Source of the DNA: an uncultured Bacteroides sp.
GTDB lineage: Bacteria; Bacteroidota; Bacteroidia; Bacteroidales; Bacteroidaceae
Assembly: GCA_944322345.1 (NCBI GenBank)
Contig: CALUOO010000008.1
Coordinates: forward strand, 1 to 64,000
Reading direction: 5' to 3'
DNA: 64,000 nucleotides
The notes under the pieces were generated by a model. The model was given only the letters and a program-made list of their open reading frames with translations. It had not been told where the DNA came from and did no database searches. Every line of letters begins with the position of its first letter. The first letter of the stretch is position 1. Of this stretch, positions 16,131 through 25,368 are shown piece after piece. The position numbers and the translations under genes are program-made.

Positions 16131-18199
16131 TCGTTATCTCGTTTATATTCGTTATAAAGTTCTTCTTGTGAACGGAATGGAATAGAAAAGGAGGCATATT
16201 GGGAAGGCTGATTTTCTCCACTTCCATCCACTATCCTTCCTTTAGCAGTATCTTGTAATCCATATAATACGACTTTCTTTAAATCAGCTTGGATTTCTTT
16301 GTCGTAAACAGGAGTAACAACTTCTATCCGATTGTCAAGGTTTCGTGGCATCCAATCAGCAGAACCAATGTAATATTTTTCATCACCATCATTGGCAAAA
16401 ATAAAGATCCGTGAATGTTCCAAGTAACGGTCTATAATTCCATTGATATGGATATTTTCACTGATGCCTGGTAGGCCTGTAACCAATGAGCAATTTCCAC
16501 GGACAACTAAGTCGACTTTTACTCCTGCCATTGAAGCCTCGTATAGCTTTTCTACCAATGTATGATCGGTGATATGGTTGACTTTTGCTAAAATATACGC
16601 CTCTTTACCCTGTTCTTTATTTTTGATTTCTTTATTTATAAGACTGATCAGACGCTTACGCATATCATTGGGTGAGACAAGCAGTTCACGAAAGTTGGTT
16701 GGTGCATATGGCTTTTCAATAAAATTGAATACTGAATTTACTTCTCGAACAATGGGACGATGTGCTGTCATGATGGTGTAATCAGTATACATGCGTGCAT
16801 TGCCTTCGTGAAAATTACCTGTGCTGATACAAGCAATGTCTCCATTTCGAGTAGCTATATGTACTAGTTTTGAGTGTATTTTCAATCCTTCTACTCCAAA
16901 AATGACGTGAATACCTGCATCTTGCATTTTTTTGCTCCAATTTATATTGGATGCCTCGTCGAACCGTGCTAGCAATTCGATGACTACAGTTACTTTTTTC
17001 CCGTTCTTGGCTGCACAGATTAATGCCTTGACTACTTTAGAATCTTTTGCCAAACGGTAAAGTGTCATTTTAATACTTGTGACTTCTTTGCTGATTGCTG
17101 CTTCCCGTAATACACGTATAAATGTATCGAACGAATGGAATGGATAATGTAATGAACGGTCTTTTTGACGGATCAATGTTAATAGGCTTTCGCTCCCATT
17201 GAGCTCTTTCTTAAAAATAGGAGTCCATTGTGGATATTTAAGATCTTTACGATTACAATCGGGAAATGTCATTAAATCTTTGAAGTTGTGATAGCGCCCT
17301 CCTGCCACACGTGTGTCATTTTTGTCTATGTTCAATACTCCTATCAGTTTCCTTAACAGATCTTTTGGCATTTGTTCGTCATAGACAAAGCGAATCGGTT
17401 CTCCTTTTTTTCTACTTTTTACTCCTTTCGATATCTTTTGGAGAACTCCGGTTCGCAGATCACTGTCTATTTCCATTTCTGCATCTTTAGTAAACTTAAA
17501 TGTATAAGCTTCATAATCAGTATATTTCATCCCTACGAAAATCATGGGAAGGCAATATCTGATAACATCATCTAAGAATATCAGATAAGTTTTTCCATCT
17601 TTTTGAGGCAATTGAATAAAACGCCCGAATTCGGTTGTTGGTAATTCGATCACAGCATAGTCTTTCTCCTTTTCTTTACCAGATGTATCTTTTCGAGTAA
17701 GTCGTACAGCAAGATATATATTTTCATCCGTTTGATCGTTGAAAGGATGGGAGCTGTTTAAGAAAAGAGGATTGGTAGAACCATTTAGTTTGTTTTGGTA
17801 AAAAAAGGTAATAAACTCTTTTTGTTCCAAAGTCATTTCTGTCTCTTTAATTACGAAGATGTTCTCTTCTTTTAGCTCCTCTAAAATTTTTGTGAATATT
17901 TTTTCAAATTGTTCGTAATATCGGTTGTGTAGTTTCCCTATCTGTTTTAGTGTTCGTAAAGCCGTTTCTTGTTCTTTTCTGAAATTCTTATTTCCATATT
18001 CAATAATTCGATTTAAAGTAGCTACACGGACACGAAAAAATTCATCCAAATTGTTGGAATAGATACCTAGGAAATTTATACGTTCTAGTAGGGGAACTTC
18101 TGGTCGTGAAGCTTCAAGTAGGATTCGTTGGTTAAAATACATCCAACTGACGTCGCGTTCCACATAGGGAAGCTTTTGCTTTGTACTCTTTGATTTCAT
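16127..18199 (-). CDS. ppk1: Polyphosphate kinase 1
   Basis: A 690-residue enzyme of the usual PPK1 length. It polymerises the gamma-phosphate of ATP into polyphosphate through a phospho-histidine. The N-terminal domain begins VERDVSWMYFNQRILLEA, the standard PPK1 start. The catalytic domains contain GLKIHSKLVHIATR and STGNFHEGNARMYTDY with the conserved histidines, and SADWMPRNLDNRIEVV near the C terminus, all typical of the phospholipase-D-like fold. It is the first gene of a two-gene operon with ppx. Confidence 0.97.
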   Translation of the reverse strand: MKSKSTKQKLPYVERDVSWMYFNQRILLEASRPEVPLLERINFLGIYSNNLDEFFRVRVATLNRIIEYGNKNFRKEQETALRTLKQIGKLHNRYYEQFEKIFTKILEELKEENIFVIKETEMTLEQKEFITFFYQNKLNGSTNPLFLNSSHPFNDQTDENIYLAVRLTRKDTSGKEKEKDYAVIELPTTEFGRFIQLPQKDGKTYLIFLDDVIRYCLPMIFVGMKYTDYEAYTFKFTKDAEMEIDSDLRTGVLQKISKGVKSRKKGEPIRFVYDEQMPKDLLRKLIGVLNIDKNDTRVAGGRYHNFKDLMTFPDCNRKDLKYPQWTPIFKKELNGSESLLTLIRQKDRSLHYPFHSFDTFIRVLREAAISKEVTSIKMTLYRLAKDSKVVKALICAAKNGKKVTVVIELLARFDEASNINWSKKMQDAGIHVIFGVEGLKIHSKLVHIATRNGDIACISTGNFHEGNARMYTDYTIMTAHRPIVREVNSVFNFIEKPYAPTNFRELLVSPNDMRKRLISLINKEIKNKEQGKEAYILAKVNHITDHTLVEKLYEASMAGVKVDLVVRGNCSLVTGLPGISENIHINGIIDRYLEHSRIFIFANDGDEKYYIGSADWMPRNLDNRIEVVTPVYDKEIQADLKKVVLYGLQDTAKGRIVDGSGENQPSQYASFSIPFRSQEELYNEYKRDNE

Positions 18200-18226
18200 A
18201 AAGAAAGATCTTCATTAATTTGAGGA

Positions 18227-18234
18227 CAAAAATA
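18227..18234 (-). promoter_or_regulatory. Candidate -7 box of ppk1
   Basis: The minus strand reads TATTTTTG, matching TAnnTTTG, 28 bases ahead of the ppk1 ATG. Confidence 0.5.
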
Positions 18235-18321
18235 TGGAGCGTGAGTATTATTGATATAACAATTGTGTTACGAACATATTACAATTTAGTTTTGTTGTTT
18301 CTATATGTAAATTAAAACGAT

Positions 18322-18329
18322 TACTTTTG
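18322..18329 (+). promoter_or_regulatory. Candidate -7 box of the HdeD-like gene
   Basis: TACTTTTG, matching TAnnTTTG, lies 33 bases ahead of the ATG at 18363. It is divergent from the ppk1 promoter ~90 bp away. Confidence 0.5.
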
Positions 18330-18362
18330 TAAAACTACTTAAGTCGTATATTTTAAAATATA

Positions 18363-18947
18363 ATGTTTATGAAAACAATGAATTATTCACTTGTACGTAT
18401 TTTGTTTGCTGTCGCAATTGGATTAATTTTAGTACTGTGGCCGGATGTGGCTGCCAGTTATATTGTAATTACGATAGGCATTGCCTTTTTACTTCCTGGC
18501 ATTATTAGTCTTATTGGCTATTTGGCTAATCGAGGTGCAGCATCTGCTAAATATTCCCGTTTCCCATTAGAAGGTATAGGGAGTCTTTTATTTGGATTAT
18601 GGTTGATTGTAATGCCTGATTTTTTTGCTGATGTATTGATGTTTTTATTAGGGTTTATTTTGATTATGGGAGGGGTACAACAGATTGTTTCTTTGTCTGT
18701 TGCACGTCGTTGGATGGCCGTTCCGTTTGCATTTTATGTTGTACCTTCGTTGATTTTGATAGCAGGTGTTATTGCATTGTTCAATCCTACAGGAGTTCGT
18801 AATACAGCTTTTGTTATTATTGGTGTAAGCAGTCTGGTTTATGCGCTTTCTGAACTAGTTAATTGGCTTAAATTTATGCGTCGTCGTCCAAAGACGTCTT
18901 TCTCTGTATCAGAAGATAAAATAGAAGATGCAAAGATTATTGAATAA
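18363..18947 (+). CDS. HdeD/DUF308-type integral membrane protein
   Basis: A 194-residue protein made of about six hydrophobic helices in pairs, the layout of the HdeD/DUF308 family. The helices include VRILFAVAIGLILVLW, YIVITIGIAFLLPGIISLI, LLFGLWLIVMPDFFADVLMF and FVIIGVSSLVYALSELV. The charged C terminus is cytosolic. HdeD is linked to acid resistance in E. coli, but the family role elsewhere is not established. An internal ATG at 18369 is an alternative start. Confidence 0.8.
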   Translation: MFMKTMNYSLVRILFAVAIGLILVLWPDVAASYIVITIGIAFLLPGIISLIGYLANRGAASAKYSRFPLEGIGSLLFGLWLIVMPDFFADVLMFLLGFILIMGGVQQIVSLSVARRWMAVPFAFYVVPSLILIAGVIALFNPTGVRNTAFVIIGVSSLVYALSELVNWLKFMRRRPKTSFSVSEDKIEDAKIIE

Positions 18948-18995
18948 GATGCTATATGCGTTTGGATAGAGAAATAGATAATGTTATGTTCTTTA

Positions 18996-19027
18996 AACAA
19001 CCTGCCGCAATGCTGTGGCAGGTTGTT
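18996..19027. terminator. Bidirectional terminator
   Basis: AACAACCTGCC (18996-19006) pairs perfectly with GGCAGGTTGTT (19017-19027), followed by TTTTGC on the plus strand. It lies between the convergent HdeD-like and GDPD genes and probably serves both. Confidence 0.8.
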
Positions 19028-19034
19028 TTTGCAT

Positions 19035-19796
19035 TTACTTCAGCAGTTGTTGGAGAACTAGGGGTTCATTAGTTGTAATAAAATCCACTTTGCGGTCAAT
19101 AAGCCATTGCATATCTTCCGCTTTATTTACTGTCCATACATTAACTTTCATTCCTAGTTTATGCAGTTCTTCTATCCATTCGGGATGTTTTTTGAATACT
19201 CCCAAATGGTAATCTGCTCCAGCACATCCTATCTCTTTCAACTCTTTCGGAGATAGGTCTCCATTTAGATAGAAAACCGGTGTGCCTGCAGGAGCTAATC
19301 GTATAAATTCCTTTGTTGCGTGTAGAGAAAAAGCTATATATTCTACTCGATCTTCCAATTTCATTTTTTTGATCATTGCAACTACTTGTTCTACAGCTTT
19401 TGTTTCCCGCTGTTTGCTATTAAGCGATTTTAATTCTAGTATTAATCGTGTATTGACTTTTTTCCCAGCTTTTAAGTACTGTTTTAGTGAGGGCAACTTT
19501 TCTCCATTGTCTAACTGTAGTTCCATAAGTTCTTTTCCGTTAGACTTTTCCATTGATTTTGACTTAAAATTTGCGTCATGATTTACAACCAGTTGATTGT
19601 CTTTTGTCATCCATACATCAAACTCGGAGCCATAACAACCGATGGAATCTGCTTTCTGAAGCGCTGCAATACTGTTTTGAGCAGACCCTTCTGTTTTCCA
19701 GAATCCTCTGTGTGCAATCACTCGAGTTTGTGCCTGTATGTAGCAGATTGTAGCTACCATGAGAATAGAAGTTGAAATAAGTTTTTTGAAGTTCAT
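19035..19796 (-). CDS. Secreted glycerophosphodiester phosphodiesterase
   Basis: A 253-residue protein with an N-terminal signal peptide (STSILMVATICYIQA, probable cleavage after residue ~22) and a GDPD TIM barrel. Active-site residues are visible: His29-Arg30 (VIAHRGFW), Glu58 and Asp60 (GSEFDVWM) and His73 (VVNHD). The enzyme hydrolyses glycerophosphodiesters to glycerol 3-phosphate and an alcohol, here in the periplasm. It is monocistronic with its own promoter and a shared terminator. Confidence 0.92.
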   Translation of the reverse strand: MNFKKLISTSILMVATICYIQAQTRVIAHRGFWKTEGSAQNSIAALQKADSIGCYGSEFDVWMTKDNQLVVNHDANFKSKSMEKSNGKELMELQLDNGEKLPSLKQYLKAGKKVNTRLILELKSLNSKQRETKAVEQVVAMIKKMKLEDRVEYIAFSLHATKEFIRLAPAGTPVFYLNGDLSPKELKEIGCAGADYHLGVFKKHPEWIEELHKLGMKVNVWTVNKAEDMQWLIDRKVDFITTNEPLVLQQLLK

Positions 19797-19821
19797 ATTG
19801 TTTTTGTTTATTAATTTACGG

Positions 19822-19829
19822 CAAATGTA
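19822..19829 (-). promoter_or_regulatory. Candidate -7 box of the GDPD gene
   Basis: The minus strand reads TACATTTG, matching TAnnTTTG, 26 bases before the ATG. Confidence 0.5.
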
Positions 19830-20050
19830 TAAAATAAAATATAGTTTTCTCTTTACACAGGATGATAAATTTCCCCTATGTATATTGTTGATTGTATTTA
19901 TGTTACAATTATGTTATATTCTTCTTTCTTGCCTTTTCCTTTTGAATATATAAAATTGTTTTATATAACGTTTTGATTGATTTGTGATAATTCTGTTCCT
20001 TTATGTCTAATAAAAATAAGAAAAAATGTCTTTATGTCATGCAGAATATC

Positions 20051-20058
20051 TATCTTTG
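20051..20058 (+). promoter_or_regulatory. -7 box of glmS
   Basis: TATCTTTG matches TAnnTTTG and lies 28 bases before the ATG at 20087. It lies downstream of the alternative upstream ATG at 20003, which it therefore excludes. Confidence 0.6.
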
Positions 20059-20086
20059 CACATCGAATAAAAATATAATTGCATAT

Positions 20087-21931
20087 ATGTGTGGAATTGT
20101 AGGCTACATTGGTAAAAGAAAAGCCTACCCCATCCTTATCAAAGGGCTAAAACGACTAGAGTATCGTGGGTATGATAGTGCCGGGGTAGCGTTAATCAGT
20201 GATAATAGACAATTGAATGTATATAAGACGAAAGGTAAAGTTGCAGAGCTTGAGAGCTTCGTCACACAAAAAGATGTTTCCGGCACAATCGGAATTGCCC
20301 ATACCCGTTGGGCCACTCACGGGGAACCTTGTTCAGTAAATGCCCATCCTCATTACTCCTCTTCTGAAAAACTCGCTCTCATTCATAATGGCATCATCGA
20401 GAATTATGCCGTGCTTAAAGAAAAACTCCAATCTAAAGGTTATCAGTTTAAAAGTAGTACAGATACAGAAGTTCTTGTACAGTTGATTGAATATATTAAG
20501 GTGACGAATGATGTCAGTCTGCTTACTGCTGTTCAGTTGGCGTTGAGAGAGGTGATAGGAGCCTATGCTATTGCAGTACTCGATAAAGAACATCCGGATA
20601 TGATTATCGCTGCACGAAAGAGTAGTCCCTTGGTTGTTGGTATCGGTGAAGGTGAATTCTTTCTTGCATCAGATGCTACTCCAATTGTAGAATATACCGA
20701 CAGGGTGGTCTATTTGGAAGATGAAGAGATTGCTGTTATTGATAGGGAAAAAGGACTGAGGATTGTCGACTTGAATAATGTGGAAATGACTCCTGAAGTA
20801 CAAAAGGTAGAGTTGAATCTGGGACAACTGGAGAAAGGAGGATATCCGCATTTCATGCTGAAAGAGATATTTGAGCAACCCGATTGTATACGTGATTGCA
20901 TGCGGGGCCGTATCAATGTCGATGCCAACAATGCTGTCTTGTCGGCTGTAATTGACCATAAAGAGAAGTTACTGAGTGCAAAACGCTTTATTATCGTGGC
21001 TTGCGGCACCTCCTGGCATGCAGGTCTGATAGGAAAACATCTCATAGAGAGCTATTGTCGCATACCTGTGGAAGTAGAATATGCCTCAGAGTTCCGCTAC
21101 CGTGATCCGGTTATCGACGAACATGATGTGGTGATTGCTATCTCTCAAAGTGGCGAAACGGCGGACACACTTGCAGCAGTTGAGCTGGCGAAGAGCCGTG
21201 GGGCATTCATATATGGCATCTGTAATGCTATCGGTTCTTCCATCCCTCGTGCTACGCATACGGGTTCGTATATTCATGTAGGGCCGGAGATTGGTGTGGC
21301 ATCTACCAAAGCTTTTACAGGTCAGGTGACTGTGCTGACCATACTTGCCCTTACGCTGGCAAAGGAAAAAGGAACCATTGACGAACAGACTTATCTGCAA
21401 ATCGTACGTGAACTGGCACACATTCCTCAGAAGATGAAAGAGGTATTGACATTGAACAAATCTATCTCCGAACTCTCGAAGATATTCACCTATGCTCACA
21501 ACTTTATTTATCTGGGACGTGGTTATACTTACCCTGTTGCTTTGGAAGGTGCACTGAAGCTGAAAGAAATATCATATATACATGCCGAGGGATATCCGGC
21601 GGCGGAAATGAAGCACGGACCGATAGCTCTGATCGATGCTGAAATGCCAGTTGTGGTCATTGCCACCCAGAACGGACTTTATGAGAAGGTACTGAGCAAC
21701 ATACAAGAGATTAAAGCCCGCAAGGGAAAGGTTATCGCCATATTGACACAGGGTGACAAGATTATCAGCCGGATAGCAGATTACTGCATCGAACTGCCAG
21801 AAACGCTTGAATGCCTTGACCCGCTGATAACTACACTCCCTTTACAGTTGCTTGCCTATCACATTGCTGTCTGCAAGGGAATGGATGTAGACCAGCCTCG
21901 CAACTTGGCAAAGTCGGTCACTGTAGAGTGA
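20087..21931 (+). CDS. glmS: Glutamine-fructose-6-phosphate aminotransferase
   Basis: A 614-residue enzyme that makes glucosamine 6-phosphate from fructose 6-phosphate and glutamine, the first step to UDP-GlcNAc. The start is MCGIVGYIGKRKAYPIL: Cys2 must become the N-terminal nucleophile of the class II glutamine amidotransferase domain, so the 28-residue upstream extension is wrong. EYRGYDSAGVAL and THGEPCSVNAHPH are further glutaminase motifs. Two SIS isomerase domains follow (SQSGETADTLAAV, about residue 350; GRGYTYPVALEGALKLKEISY, about 475), ending in DQPRNLAKSVTVE. No ribozyme was recognised upstream. Codon use becomes GC-richer from about 20850. Confidence 0.97.
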   Translation: MCGIVGYIGKRKAYPILIKGLKRLEYRGYDSAGVALISDNRQLNVYKTKGKVAELESFVTQKDVSGTIGIAHTRWATHGEPCSVNAHPHYSSSEKLALIHNGIIENYAVLKEKLQSKGYQFKSSTDTEVLVQLIEYIKVTNDVSLLTAVQLALREVIGAYAIAVLDKEHPDMIIAARKSSPLVVGIGEGEFFLASDATPIVEYTDRVVYLEDEEIAVIDREKGLRIVDLNNVEMTPEVQKVELNLGQLEKGGYPHFMLKEIFEQPDCIRDCMRGRINVDANNAVLSAVIDHKEKLLSAKRFIIVACGTSWHAGLIGKHLIESYCRIPVEVEYASEFRYRDPVIDEHDVVIAISQSGETADTLAAVELAKSRGAFIYGICNAIGSSIPRATHTGSYIHVGPEIGVASTKAFTGQVTVLTILALTLAKEKGTIDEQTYLQIVRELAHIPQKMKEVLTLNKSISELSKIFTYAHNFIYLGRGYTYPVALEGALKLKEISYIHAEGYPAAEMKHGPIALIDAEMPVVVIATQNGLYEKVLSNIQEIKARKGKVIAILTQGDKIISRIADYCIELPETLECLDPLITTLPLQLLAYHIAVCKGMDVDQPRNLAKSVTVE

Positions 21932-22010
21932 CAGGCTTTGAGCTTGTATGTCTGTCTGTTTTTAAGTGTAAGTTCTTTAGTTTTTGACTTTTAATATAAT
22001 AGGATACTAG

Positions 22011-23894
22011 ATGGAAGAATTAAAGCATGAATGTGGCGTCGCCATGATACGCCTGTTGAAGCCGTTAGAGTTCTACGAACAGAAGTACGGAACATGGATG
22101 TATGGGTTGAACAAACTCTACTTGCTTATGGAAAAGCAGCACAACAGGGGGCAGGAGGGAGCCGGTTTGGCGTGCGTCAAACTGGAGGCCGATCCCGGAG
22201 AAGAGTACATGTTCCGCGAAAGAGCACTCGGCACAGGGGCTATCACAGAGATATTCGATGCCGTACACAGCAATTTCAAGGAGCTGACCGGGGAGCAACT
22301 GCACGACGTGGAACTGGCCAAGCGTACACTACCCTTTGCCGGAGAGGTCTACATGGGACATCTGCGATACTCCACCACAGGCAAGTCGGGTCTGTCTTAC
22401 GTTCATCCTTTCTTGCGCAGGAACAATTGGAGGGCGAAGAACCTTGCCTTGTGCGGTAACTTCAACATGACCAATGTGGACGAGATCTTTGCCCATATTA
22501 CGGCTAAGGGACAGCATCCCCGTCGGTATGCTGACACTTATATCATGCTCGAACAAGTGGGTCACCGCCTTGACCGTGAGGTGGAGCGTCTCTTTGTCAT
22601 TGCACAGGAGAAGGGGCTTCAAGGCATGGACATCACACACTATATCGAACAGCACGTCGACCTTGCCAACGTGCTCCGTACTTCCAGCGCCGACTGGGAC
22701 GGAGGCTATGTCATCTGCGGACTGACAGGAAGCGGCGAGTCGTTTGCCATGCGCGACCCGTGGGGGATACGTCCGGCATTCTGGTATCAGGATGATGAGA
22801 TAGCTGTCCTTGCCTCCGAACGTCCGGTGATACAGACGGCATTGAACGTGCCTATGGCGTCTATCCGTGAACTCATGCCCGGCGAGGCAGTCATCATCAG
22901 CAAGTCGGGACAGCTTCGTACCGTACAGGTCAACAAGCCCCGCGAAAGACATGCCTGTTCGTTCGAGCGCATATACTTCTCGCGTGGCAGTGATGCCGAC
23001 ATCTACCGCGAGAGGAAACTGCTGGGAGAGAAGCTCGTACCCCGCATCCTTAAGGCAATCAACTACGATGTGGACAACACCGTATTCTCTTTCATCCCCA
23101 ACACTGCCGAGGTGGCTTTCTATGGCATGCTTCAGGGGCTGGACAAGTATCTCAACGAAGAGAAGGTGAGAGAGATTGCCGCACTGGGACATAACCCCAC
23201 TCACTCCGAGCTTGAAGCCATCCTCTCCCGACGCATACGCAGCGAGAAGGTGGCCATCAAGGACATCAAGCTGCGCACCTTCATTGCCGAAGGCAATACC
23301 CGTAACGACCTTGCAGCACACGTTTACGACATCACCTATGGCAGCCTGCGTCCGGGAGTGGACAATCTGGTGATTATCGACGACAGTATCGTGCGCGGAA
23401 CCACCCTGAAGCAGAGCATCATCGGTATACTCGACCGCCTGTCGCCTCGTAAAATCGTCATCGTCAGCTCGTCACCCCAAGTGCGTTACCCCGACTACTA
23501 TGGTATCGACATGGCACGCATGAGCGAGTTTATAGCCTTCCGTGCAGCCATCGAACTGCTGAAGGAACGCGAGATGAAAGACGTAATAGCTGCGGCTTAC
23601 CGCAAGGCGAAGGAGCAGGCAGACCTGCCCAAAGAGCGCATGACGAACTATGTGAAGGAGATTTACGCCCCCTTCACAGACGAGGAGATTGCCGACAAGA
23701 TGGTACAGCTCCTTACGCCGAAAGGCACACGGGCTACCGTCGAAATCGTCTACCAGCCGCTCGAAGGGCTGCACGAAGCATGCCCCAATCACACCGGGGA
23801 TTGGTATTTCAGCGGTAACTACCCAACCCCGGGAGGCGTACGTATGGTAAACAAGGCGTTTATAGACTACATCGAACAGCTTTATCAGTTTTAA
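22011..23894 (+). CDS. PurF-like amidophosphoribosyltransferase, long form
   Basis: A 627-residue protein with an N-terminal class II glutamine amidotransferase domain. Cys8 (MEELKHECGVA) would be exposed by removing a seven-residue propeptide, as in Bacillus-type PurF. A C-terminal phosphoribosyltransferase domain carries the PRPP loop VIIDDSIVRGTTLKQS. RDPWGIRPAFWY and YFSRGSDADIY are PurF-like. PurF makes phosphoribosylamine, the first step of purine synthesis. At ~630 residues it is well above the ~470-505 of standard PurF, with extra segments in both domains, so it is probably the Bacteroides paralog and may have a related rather than identical role. It sits between glmS and carA. Confidence 0.85.
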   Translation: MEELKHECGVAMIRLLKPLEFYEQKYGTWMYGLNKLYLLMEKQHNRGQEGAGLACVKLEADPGEEYMFRERALGTGAITEIFDAVHSNFKELTGEQLHDVELAKRTLPFAGEVYMGHLRYSTTGKSGLSYVHPFLRRNNWRAKNLALCGNFNMTNVDEIFAHITAKGQHPRRYADTYIMLEQVGHRLDREVERLFVIAQEKGLQGMDITHYIEQHVDLANVLRTSSADWDGGYVICGLTGSGESFAMRDPWGIRPAFWYQDDEIAVLASERPVIQTALNVPMASIRELMPGEAVIISKSGQLRTVQVNKPRERHACSFERIYFSRGSDADIYRERKLLGEKLVPRILKAINYDVDNTVFSFIPNTAEVAFYGMLQGLDKYLNEEKVREIAALGHNPTHSELEAILSRRIRSEKVAIKDIKLRTFIAEGNTRNDLAAHVYDITYGSLRPGVDNLVIIDDSIVRGTTLKQSIIGILDRLSPRKIVIVSSSPQVRYPDYYGIDMARMSEFIAFRAAIELLKEREMKDVIAAAYRKAKEQADLPKERMTNYVKEIYAPFTDEEIADKMVQLLTPKGTRATVEIVYQPLEGLHEACPNHTGDWYFSGNYPTPGGVRMVNKAFIDYIEQLYQF

Positions 23895-23925
23895 TTAATC
23901 CCTATACCTTTATATATATAGAACA

Positions 23926-25125
23926 ATGAGAAATGCAGTGTTAATCCTCGACGACGGCACCCGGTTCTACGGCAAGTCGTTCGGAGCAGAGAAGCCTGTG
24001 GCAGGAGAGGTGGTTTTCAATACCGCCATGACGGGTTATCCCGAGAGCCTGACCGACCCCTCTTATGCAGGGCAGTTGATGACCTTAACCTATCCGCTGA
24101 TAGGAAACTACGGTGTACCGCCGTTCACTATCGAAAAGAACGGAATTCCCACCTACATGGAGAGCGGCAAGATACACGCCGAAGCCATCATCGTAAGCGA
24201 TTATTCCACGGAATACAGCCACTGGAATGCTGCCGAGAGTCTAGACGAGTGGTTGAAGCGTGAGCAAGTGCCCGGCATCACCGGTATCGATACCCGTGCG
24301 CTGACCATGCTTCTGCGGGAACACGGTGTCATGATGGGGCGCATTGAGTACGAAAATGAAGAGCCCCGGGTGAACGGCGAAGTGCAGCAGGCATACGGCT
24401 CCATCAACTTTGTGGATAAGGTCAGCTGCAAGCAGGTGATGCTCTATACGGGCAGCGATTGCCATGTGTTCCCCACCGACATGCCCAAGCAACAGCTCTC
24501 GCAGGCTATCGAAGCCATCCATGCTGCACAGCCCGCCGGAGCTCCGTCGGCAAGAAGAATCTGTCTGGTGGACTGCGGAGTGAAGGCGAACATACTACGC
24601 TGTCTCCTTCGCCGCGGCGTGGAAGTGATACGCGTGCCGTGGAATTACGACTTCAACGGGCTACCCTTCGACGGACTCTTCATCTCCAACGGCCCCGGAG
24701 ACCCGGACACTTGCGAGGCGGCTGTACGTAACATCCGCACAGCAATGGCGAACCATCGCCTTCCCATCTTCGGGATATGTATGGGCAACCAGCTACTTGC
24801 CAAGGCTGGAGGTGCAAGTATATACAAACTCAAGTACGGCCATCGCTCGCACAATCAGCCGGTCAGAATGGTTGGAACCGACAGGTGTTTCATTACATCT
24901 CAGAATCATGGCTATGCTGTAGACAACAACACGCTGGGCAAGGAGTGGGAGCCACTGTTCATCAATATGAATGACGGCTCCAACGAGGGTATCCGCCATA
25001 GGGAGAACCCGTGGTTCTCGGCACAGTTCCACCCCGAAGCTGCCAGCGGACCGACCGACACGGAGTTTTTGTTCGATAATTTCTTAAAACTTGTCGAAGC
25101 ATATTCCGGCGAAGATAAGAAATAA
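23926..25125 (+). CDS. carA: Carbamoyl-phosphate synthase small subunit
   Basis: A 399-residue glutaminase subunit. The N-terminal domain has GEVVFNTAMTGYPESLTDPSY, diagnostic of CarA. The C-terminal class I glutamine amidotransferase domain has the nucleophile Cys285 (IFGICMGNQLL) and His369/Glu371 (SAQFHPEA). It supplies ammonia to CarB for carbamoyl phosphate, used in pyrimidine and arginine synthesis. It lies 31 bases after the PurF-like gene and upstream of carB. Confidence 0.97.
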   Translation: MRNAVLILDDGTRFYGKSFGAEKPVAGEVVFNTAMTGYPESLTDPSYAGQLMTLTYPLIGNYGVPPFTIEKNGIPTYMESGKIHAEAIIVSDYSTEYSHWNAAESLDEWLKREQVPGITGIDTRALTMLLREHGVMMGRIEYENEEPRVNGEVQQAYGSINFVDKVSCKQVMLYTGSDCHVFPTDMPKQQLSQAIEAIHAAQPAGAPSARRICLVDCGVKANILRCLLRRGVEVIRVPWNYDFNGLPFDGLFISNGPGDPDTCEAAVRNIRTAMANHRLPIFGICMGNQLLAKAGGASIYKLKYGHRSHNQPVRMVGTDRCFITSQNHGYAVDNNTLGKEWEPLFINMNDGSNEGIRHRENPWFSAQFHPEAASGPTDTEFLFDNFLKLVEAYSGEDKK

Positions 25126-25164
25126 TGACAAAATCGTTCTCTGTAACATGCTGTAATACAAGGT

Positions 25165-25287
25165 GTACAAGTGAGCAAAGTTAACTTGTACTCTTAACGA
25201 TGTTGACTTGTACTCTTAACAAGGTTAACTTGTACTGTCAACTAGGGTTAACTTGTACTGTCAACGAGGTTAACTTGTACTGTTAAT
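25165..25287. repeat. Five tandem 22/23-bp repeats between carA and carB
   Basis: Units of TTAACTTGTACTGTCAAC type begin at 25181, 25203, 25225, 25248 and 25270 (spacing 22-22-23-22). GTACAAGT at 25165-25172 is the reverse complement of ACTTGTAC at 25184-25191, so a hairpin is possible at the left end. The array runs directly into a -7 box for carB, a layout that would suit a regulator-binding array. Confidence 0.8.
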
Positions 25288-25291
25288 TTTG
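25284..25291 (+). promoter_or_regulatory. Candidate -7 box of carB
   Basis: TAATTTTG matches TAnnTTTG, at the end of the 22-bp repeat array and 77 bases before the chosen carB start. Confidence 0.5.
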
Positions 25292-25368
25292 ACCGGTTTT
25301 GCATGTAAAGATAAATGGATGTGCCGCGAGCCATCCGCAACCATACATCAACCATTAACAAGCGATAT

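Noticed and set aside
20003..20086. N-terminal extension of GlmS
   Set aside because: GlmS needs Cys at position 2, and the -7 box lies inside the extension.
19797..20086. glmS ribozyme or riboswitch upstream of glmS
   Set aside because: The leader after the -7 box is only ~25-30 bases and no conserved ribozyme core was recognised.
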